A stretch of 64,000 bases of DNA, from positions 31,827,315 to 31,891,314 of the forward strand of contig NW_024037069.1 in NCBI RefSeq assembly GCF_015706575.1, written 5' to 3'. Positions 57,501 through 64,000 of this stretch are shown here, in pieces. Below the pieces are notes generated by a model. The model did no database searches and was not told the origin of the DNA. It was given only the letters and a program-made list of their open reading frames with translations. Numbering within the stretch: the stretch's first letter is position 1; each line of letters opens with the position of its first letter. Position numbers and translations under genes: made by a program. Source of the stretch: Patiria miniata (lineage: Eukaryota; Echinodermata; Asteroidea; Valvatida; Asterinidae).

Positions 57501-59665
57501 GTCCACGGATGGAGAGGCTTATCTGGAAGAGACTGTTGATGGTTTAACAACAAAAACATGAGTACGATAAAACACGGTATAATTTGAAAGTCTTTATAGA
57601 CATCACTGATCTGCTTTCGGGAGGGATTCAAAAGTGCATTGGCAATTTTGAATTCAACCTATCCTGCTCATTTTTGTTTACAAATTTGAAAGCAGAAAGG
57701 TTAGCAGGAAGAAGGCTGTTCGCGTTTAGACCATGCAATCAAGAAAACACAAAATTCCATCAAAAGCCCAAAACGTACCAAAACTTGTTAAAATCTGTGA
57801 CAGAACTTTGGGCGCGGGAAAGTAATTTGTTGGGGGCTATTTGTCTCTGATATGTTTTTCTCTCATTGATCCGATTCAAGCATGTAAAGGACAGGATGAG
57901 CGCAAGGTTATTCTCACAAACCTAGGCCCGATTATACACGGATCTTCTCATCAGCAACAATTATTGCTTAGCGAAGCGAATTAAAGTAGAAATCACAATA
58001 AGCACAAGCAATATTGTACGCCAGTGACACTTTTTACTGCCGAGGACGGGATGAGTGCAAGCTTAGTTCTCACAAACCAAGTCCTAATTTCATGCATCTT
58101 CTCATAGCAACAACTATTGCTTAGTCAAGTGAACTAAAGCAGAAATCACAATGAGAACAAGCAATATTGTATGCATGACATTTTTGACTGCAATAAACTG
58201 TTTTTGCTCTGTTAATAATTTCAATGAGCAAGAAATTTGACCATTTTTTTTCGCTCACCCTGTAGTCTTTTTGGAATCCGTTGGTTAACTGCTTGCTCTT
58301 GATATAATCGGCAAGATCTCTCAGTGCTACACCGGAGAGTTGGGACACCGGCTTGGCGCTGGGCCTGGCAGGAGAGGGTTTGCACGGTGGCCCGTGAGTG
58401 ACGTGGTGGTCTTGCAGGCGGGCCAGCCGGCGGGACTGGGGGCCCGCGTGCTGGGGTCGTGTCTGGGGTTGTTGATGAGACCGTTGTGGGCGGGAGTTGT
58501 GTGGGTGTGTTGTCCGGGGTCTGACTCCTGATAATGATGTGCTTGGTGCTGGGGTCTTATACTGCTCTTCTGTAATAGAAAAAAAAGTTTCCAGAAAAAA
58601 ATGGGGCCAGGGCCAGAAAACTTGAAGCATACCCCGTCCTCCGTAAATCTGAACGACGGACAATTCGATCAGGGGCATATTAAACTTAAATTTTAATCAC
58701 AATGTTGGGTTGTTATTACACCCTCGCTCCCCTTTTGCTTCAGGAAATGAATATGAATAACCGTCCCTTTAATGACTTTTTAAGTTTTTAGGAAGCGGCA
58801 TATTTCATTTCGCAACTGAGCAACCTACCGTCAACTGCATGTACTGTAACAACTCCCGGGATCAAAATTGACCCAGAATCTGAGTAAATACCTGCACAGT
58901 CCTTTTCCGAATCAAAAATTATCCCTTTCTGATGGTCAAAATGAAACTTTTCCGGGTAGTAAAAAAAACCCAACATTTTTCTGGATCAGTTTGATCCACG
59001 TACAGAAAAGTGTCATTTTTTTGACCCTGAAAGGACTGTGGAGATCATTTTAGACTCATTTCGTAGTCAGTCTGACCCAGGAGTTTTTAGAGTGTGGAGT
59101 CCGTAACTTTGGCCGTTTTCACTCTAATATTGCATGTCCAAATTGAAAAGCTGAACATTTTTTTCATAAGGAACTTTTGTTTTTGCACCTGGACCCCAAT
59201 CTGTAATCGAGTACTTATCACAACAAGTATTTAATTCGTTTTCTTTGATTAGGATCTAAAACATAATTGTCACTGCCAAAGTTCCTTGGGGCAACTTTGG
59301 CAGGATATTGGAATGGAAAGAAATTGATATTATTCACAAAACGTGTAAAATTATAACAACAATGACATGGTATATTACCTTTGAAGAACGGAAGTAAGTG
59401 TTATTTTGGGGAATTTTTGACATTAATAATAGAATCAGTTTGATCATAAAATCGTCAGTAATGCCGTGCAATAATAATGCAGTACGGGGTAATGTTTGGT
59501 GCCAAAGTGACTCCAGTTGACAGTACATCTACTATCTACACGGTGACAGTTTAATGATTTCGGTGCGACACTTGAAACTTTTACCCGAGTGACTTGCCGG
59601 CGATATATAATGCACAAATCTATATCTGAGTCCATACCGAACTTACCACGCTGTACGGCTGCCAT
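54554..59665 (-). CDS. Cytosolic single-domain protein-tyrosine phosphatase
   Basis: Ten exons: 59647-59665 (MAAVQR), 58259-58569, 57448-57532, 57070-57146, 56748-56778, 56340-56437, 55725-55844, 55453-55610, 55135-55270 and 54554-54691. They total 1173 bases, 390 residues. Residues 7-90 are Pro/Gln/Arg-rich; [18 protein letters not shown] then leads into one phosphatase domain with [44 protein letters not shown] (Asp268) and [14 protein letters not shown] (Cys299, Arg305). It is closest to D1 of the large receptor, exon by exon. The phosphotyrosine loop is changed: KNRC instead of KNRY, and one residue is missing before YDHSRV. The protein ends right after the domain (...RGDRS), with no D2. 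There is no signal peptide, FN3 or membrane exon up to the edge; the tiny first exon rests on a perfect phase match. A longer receptor form cannot be fully excluded. Confidence 0.8.
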
Positions 59666-61015
59666 GTCGAAAACTCCGACTTTTGGGATTTCACAAATTA
59701 TTAAAGCAAGTTGTTATTCTGCACAGGATAGAAATATCAAGCACACACATTATTCCTGTTTAGGCGAAATGACTCATCCTAATAAAAGTCGCAGTGTTGT
59801 TGATTTGTAGGCTATTCAATTTCAATTGCAATGTTGTGCAATATTCGCTCGCCGGGTGAACTTCAACTAAACCTTGACCCGTACGTGTTGGCGCGCGCTA
59901 TGCAGGTGCGTACGAGTGCAGTGATAATTTAAAGCAACTATTTAACACCCGTTTCAGGCTGGTTCGAGACTCGCGCTACTGGAAATAAAATTATTCGGAA
60001 ATTAATTTTCGATTGAAGTTTAACGATTAAAACAATTGAGAGTGAGTGAGGTTGAGTGTTTAACACTGACGTACTGAGCACTTGACAGGTGGCGCTCATC
60101 AGCAGAATATGGAGCGACTTTATTTTAATTTAGGGTCTATGCAATTATTTCATCTCAAGTTTTATACTTATTCAAATTTTTTATTTTTTTATATTTTTGA
60201 GTTTTGGTGAAATATGAAAAGAGACTATACCGGATAAACTTCAAAAATCGGGGAAAAAATGTTGCAGTACGGCCTGCCGCCACTTTGTTCTTCATATCCG
60301 GTCATGATCAGTCATTGCAGAAATGATGATAAGACATGAATCTGTGACTGAGATACATTTCCAATTTTGCTAGGAGATAATAGAAAATTATTGTCTTGAC
60401 TCTCCATAAAAATTATACTTTTTAATAAGCCACATACAACCGCTGAAGTGGCATCAGGTTACAACATTTTTTCCATGCCCCAACGGGCCCCCTCTCACAA
60501 CCCCCACCCCTCTCGAATAACGGCCGGCTGGCTGGTTACCCCTCCCCGCCCGGCCCTGGCCCCGAAAAGTTGCCTTTGGGGTAAAAAAAAATAAGATTAA
60601 ACTTAAAGCAGCTACCTCGCATGAAGCTTCAATTAAGCAGGTTTTATCGACTGCCCCTTTAAAATCCAAGTTGTCGTATTTCCAGACTACCAGACGTGTA
60701 AAGCGAGTCCATAATGTAGTCTGAACCCGACTACAACATTGGCGAACGTACATTTTGTACACTCCACAAAATAATGTAAACAGATTGGCCTAGGCCTAGA
60801 TAGTGAGATAGCAAGCAACACTAACACTCAGTCACAGTAACACGGTCCGGCTTTCTGTACTGAAAACCTTTTGTAGTAAATCGTCTCAAAAAAGGGTAAG
60901 CATAACAAAAACCGGTTTCATTGCTTGAGGAGCCACAGTGGAAAGAATAAGTATGGGCGTCAATCGCTTCTCAAAAGTGAAGGGGGGGAGGGGGGAGGAG
61001 GACATTTATGAGCAC
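59666..61015. other. Intergenic region, 5' flank of the phosphatase gene
   Basis: About 1.3 kb with no exon, tRNA or repeat pair recognised. A C/G-rich patch lies at 60470-60560. Confidence 0.4.
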
Positions 61016-61690
61016 TATTCTGATCGTCACGATGGGTGTCGGACGCTTCGCCCCATTTCCACGTCGCCCCATGTCACTTCGCCCCTAACCACTTCGCCCC
61101 TAACCACTTCGCCCCATCCCCACATCGCCCCATCCCCGCTTCGCCCCATCCCCACTTCGCCCCATCCCCACTTCGCCCCATCCCCACTTCGCCCCATGTA
61201 GATTGGTTCCTCCAAGAGTGAAATTAGGACGCGATGTCAAAGGTATTGTCGTTCTCAGATAAGTGGGAGACGGGTTGGTATAGCCGGGTTGGGAACAAAG
61301 TTGGATCTTTTACTTCAAGCTTTTTTCTCGGTAGGGGAGAGTGATAGCTTGAGGGTTGGTTATGAATTTGGTGGGCTAATTCTTTCCGTTGGTTAGCAAT
61401 TAGTGAATCTGTTGGAATTGTTTTTAAGCCAATAAAATAGATGAGATTTTTTTTTTTTTTTTTTACATGTAACAGCTGGGGTGAAGTGGGGATGGGGCGA
61501 AGTGGGAATGGGGCGAAGTGGGAATGGGGCGAAGTGGGGATGGGGCGATGTGGGGATGGGGCGAAGTGGGGATGGGGCGATGTGGGGATGGGGCGATGTG
61601 GGGATGGGGCGAAGTGGTTAGGGGCGAAGTGACATGGGGCGACGTGGAAATGGGGCGAAGTGTCCGACATTCGTCACGATCACGGTAGCG
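61015..61690. mobile_element. Foldback element with 18-bp tandem repeats
   Basis: The left arm (about 61020-61200) consists of CTTCGCCCCATCCCCA-type units. The right arm (about 61478-61680) is its complement, GGGGCGAAGTGGGGATGG. Both arms end with the same unique cap (ATCGTCACGAT..TGTCGGAC and complement). Unit number differs between arms (more on the right). Between the arms lie about 270 bp of unrelated sequence. The proline/histidine-rich frames are by-products of the repeat. Confidence 0.8.
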
Positions 61691-61709
61691 CCGTAGCGCG
61701 AAGCCTAGC

Positions 61710-61780
61710 GCTAGAACTCCTTTTTTTGACATTTGGGATGTTACAGTAACATCCCAAATGTCAAAAAAAGGAGTTCTAGC
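61710..61780. repeat. Perfect 71-bp palindrome
   Basis: Two 35-bp arms (GCTAGAACTCCTTTTTTTGA... and complement) are separated by one base at 61745. A weaker inverted similarity continues outward (TAGCGCGAAGCCTAGCG versus CTACGCGAAGCCCTA), so it is probably the centre of a larger foldback. Confidence 0.85.
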
Positions 61781-61819
61781 GACCCAGTTAGTGGGACTAC
61801 GCGAAGCCCTAACGGCGTG

Positions 61820-61940
61820 GATGGTTCGTGGCCCGCTGAAGGGCCCCCCCCCCCAAACATTTGGATTCTAGCTAGATGCTGTGTCATGTGTGTGGTGCGA
61901 TCTGATTCTGAGGCAATCTCTGACAACTTAAAGTACGCTA
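61820..61940. mobile_element. Relic of the hAT-like MITE family
   Basis: The stretch after a C run (CCCCCCCCCAAACATTTGGATTCTAG...GTGGTGCGATCTGA) is an inverted match to the internal part of the elements at 4572-4898 and 8318-8637. The terminal repeats are lost. Confidence 0.5.
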
Positions 61941-62350
61941 CAGTCGTTTCCACATCCGATTACACGTTAACCATTGAGCCACACATTAACTCAAGATGAT
62001 AGTTTATTAGATTGTATTGCATACTAAGTTCTGTAGGTGCGCATGCACAGAGGAATGCCCGCTTAAAAAAAAAAGAGAACAATTCGGGACCGGTTCACGG
62101 TGTCGGTTCTTTAAACACTTTGTTTGGCTAGCTTGACCCCCAGCAAACTCTGTTTAATACTAAAAGGTGAAGAAAACCGGCGCCTACCAAATGTGTACAC
62201 TTTTGCCAAAACCTAGATTGCAAAGGGAAGGGGGAAGTTGGCTGAATATATGTGTTTTACAACAATTCATTTTCTTATTTCGTTTCGCCCTTTAGATTTT
62301 GTTGGGATTTTTTTGGAGGCAAGTGAGTCGTTGACTGTAATCGTTTCAAG

Positions 62351-63246
62351 ATGGGTTCCTTCATGGCAAAAGCGATGGATGAAAGCTTCAAGAAGAACAA
62401 GGTCTTTATGGAAGAATCACAGGCGGTAATGGTACGTATGAATGGGATAGTAGCAATACACTTTGTGTTGTACATTTCTAAAAATAATGGGCCAAAATAC
62501 TAAACTGCCTCTGTTTCCAATAGGAAACAGATTGCCAAACTTTCATTCGTTGGCTTTGAAATATAGCCTGCTGTATGTACAGCTGTCGTTTTTTGTGTGG
62601 AAGCCCCCAGAACACGGAAAACTTTAATTGGGCATAAACAATCTCAGATGTCTAATTTCCATGTAATGTTCATAAGAAATAGAAACAAAACGTTCTCTAA
62701 ACAGTAGCCAGTCTCTACTTTTTGGAGGGGGAGGGGGTTCAAGTAGGGGTCAAAGAAATATTTTCAACTGTTTGCACGGAAACTAACTTGTGCTCCCTAC
62801 TTTCAACTATAGTTCTGATTCTGAACAACGAATGAAATAAACAGATTAATCTCTATGTAGACAATGTGTGGATGGGGGAGGGGGGGGGCAAGGGAAAAAC
62901 TTGAACCCCCCTTGTAACGCCGCCACTGTCTAAAAACATCATGGAAACCAGACGTGTCAAAACAGTGAAACTTGAAATTTTGTTGTGTTTTTGCTATACA
63001 ATATTTATAAAAAATACATATCAGCAGTTAGCTGAACAATTGTCCATTGTCACGTTGCAAAATGAATGCACATTATGACTCTAAAACTGCATTTGTATAA
63101 CCCATTTCCCTGTAGCTGGAACGACAGATCCAAATGCAGAATCAGATGCGAGAGAGGGCGGTAGCAATGCAGCTCTCCGGTGCCAGGGAGATGTTCACCT
63201 GGTTCTCCTCGTTCTACGGAGTGACGGCGTTCTTCTGTTTAGCTGG
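62351..63246 (+). CDS. PLGRKT: Plasminogen receptor (KT), first two coding exons
   Basis: Exon 62351-62431 reads MGSFMAKAMDESFKKNKVFM...AVM (27 codons, phase 0). Exon 63116-63246 reads LERQIQMQNQMRERAVAMQ...REMFTWFSSFYGVTAFFCLAG and ends in phase 2. This matches vertebrate PLGRKT from its first residue through the LERQ..MQ.EMRERQMAMQ motif into the first membrane helix. The family is a short two-helix integral membrane protein that exposes a C-terminal lysine binding plasminogen. The rest (second helix and C-terminal Lys) lies beyond the window. Its divergent neighbour is the cytosolic phosphatase, about 2.7 kb away. Confidence 0.93.
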
Positions 63247-63269
63247 GTAAATCTGGCAAACTTCTTGCC

Positions 63270-63397
63270 TAAAAATTAATGTGGCCTGACGTTGCGAACT
63301 TAGCAAGTTCTTCTTCAGAGGCTTAGGAAGTTCTTCTTCTTTAGCCTCTGAAGAAGAACTTGCTAAGTTGGCAACGTCAGGCCACATTAATTTTTAG
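63270..63397. repeat. Foldback repeat in a PLGRKT intron
   Basis: The arms CTAAAAATTAATGTGGCCTG... (63270-63320) and complement (63343-63397) pair nearly perfectly, with a short loop. It starts about 23 bp after the exon 2 donor. Confidence 0.8.
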
Positions 63398-64000
63398 ATT
63401 TATATATTTCAGGACCATCCAGTCAGTAAGCAGTTTGCGGCAGTCTCACTTTTTTTCAAACTTCTTGCCTGTTAACTTACATGGGAAACTCCCTTCAACT
63501 TTTTTCACCCGTCCTTGAAATTTAACCCAAGAGTTAGAAACCACATCGTGAATTTGAATTGTATTTGTAGTATTCAATTTAAAAACAGATATAAAAACCA
63601 CATTTGCAAACATAAATGTCCATTTTTAATGCCATCCAAAGATATCTGGACTCAGTTTCAGCAGAAAACATCGCAAAAATTAGTTTTGAGAGCTGTCAAC
63701 TGGTAGTATACAAAACGCGGCATTTTGGTTGATAACAAAAATGTAAGCCACATCATCGACCATTCTTGCCTGTCAATCAAACAGTGCACATTGACCAATC
63801 AGATCACGACTTTTGGTCAGGTGACCATGGTAGCTCTGCCAAATTTGGTCAAAACCACTGTGAGAAATGTACACATACCAGAAGTAGGCGAGGCTTATGA
63901 CCCAATTCAGAATAATACATTGTTACCCATCAGGTTGAAAATACCCTTCCAGTTTCAACCCATGCCCTCAGTTTAAACAGATGTTGTATTTATTCCTTTG

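Noticed and set aside
61015..61690. CRISPR-like spaced repeats
   Set aside because: The units are contiguous without spacers, in inverted arms, and the genome is eukaryotic.
61036..61732. Histidine/proline-rich repeat protein frames
   Set aside because: Direct translation of the 18-bp repeats in several frames and both arms.

Overview
This is eukaryotic nuclear DNA from an animal. Short phase-1 exons with GT-AG borders alternate with introns of about 0.3-6 kb that are full of short foldback elements. The gene content points to a marine invertebrate deuterostome, most likely an echinoderm. That assignment is inferred from gene family and repeat style; no marker proves it.

The window holds a cluster of related genes on the minus strand. 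From high to low coordinates they are: (1) a short cytosolic-type tyrosine phosphatase gene (54554-59665, 10 exons, about 390 codons); (2) a very large receptor tyrosine phosphatase gene (16960-53267, 41 coding exons, 7629 coding bases, about 2542 residues); (3) an orphan copy of the last phosphatase exon (10250-10387); (4) the 5' part of a second receptor gene (334-6796) that leaves the window on the left. All exon joins given for the two full genes are in frame, with consistent phases and splice sites.

The main finding concerns the ectodomain of the large receptor. It starts with a signal peptide and then carries twice over the module Ig-Ig-EGF-EGF-EGF, which closely resembles the N-terminal part of the Tie/Tek angiopoietin receptors and includes the EGF signature [12 protein letters not shown]. 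Eleven fibronectin III domains, a membrane segment and two phosphatase domains follow. The first phosphatase domain has every catalytic signature. The second has lost both the WPD aspartate and the P-loop arginine. A Tie-type ectodomain is therefore joined to a phosphatase where Tie itself carries a kinase. The second receptor gene begins with the same signal peptide-Ig-Ig-EGF series, but its effector domain lies outside the window.

The segment at 53.2-55.1 kb (last phosphatase exon plus the next gene's signal-peptide exon) is duplicated at 6.7-10.7 kb, so the cluster grew by tandem duplication. The FN3 array grew by duplication of two-exon units, and a truncated exon relic remains.

On the plus strand are pieces of a discoidin (F5/8 type C) gene (11401-14058) and, at the right edge, the first two coding exons of PLGRKT (62351-63246), which continues beyond the window. 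The remaining sequence is introns and mobile-element remnants: PIF/Harbinger-like and hAT-like MITEs, a LINE fragment, a 1.2-kb palindrome, a foldback with 18-bp tandem repeats, a (CAG/CAA)n tract and an unusual cluster of TGACGTCA sites.
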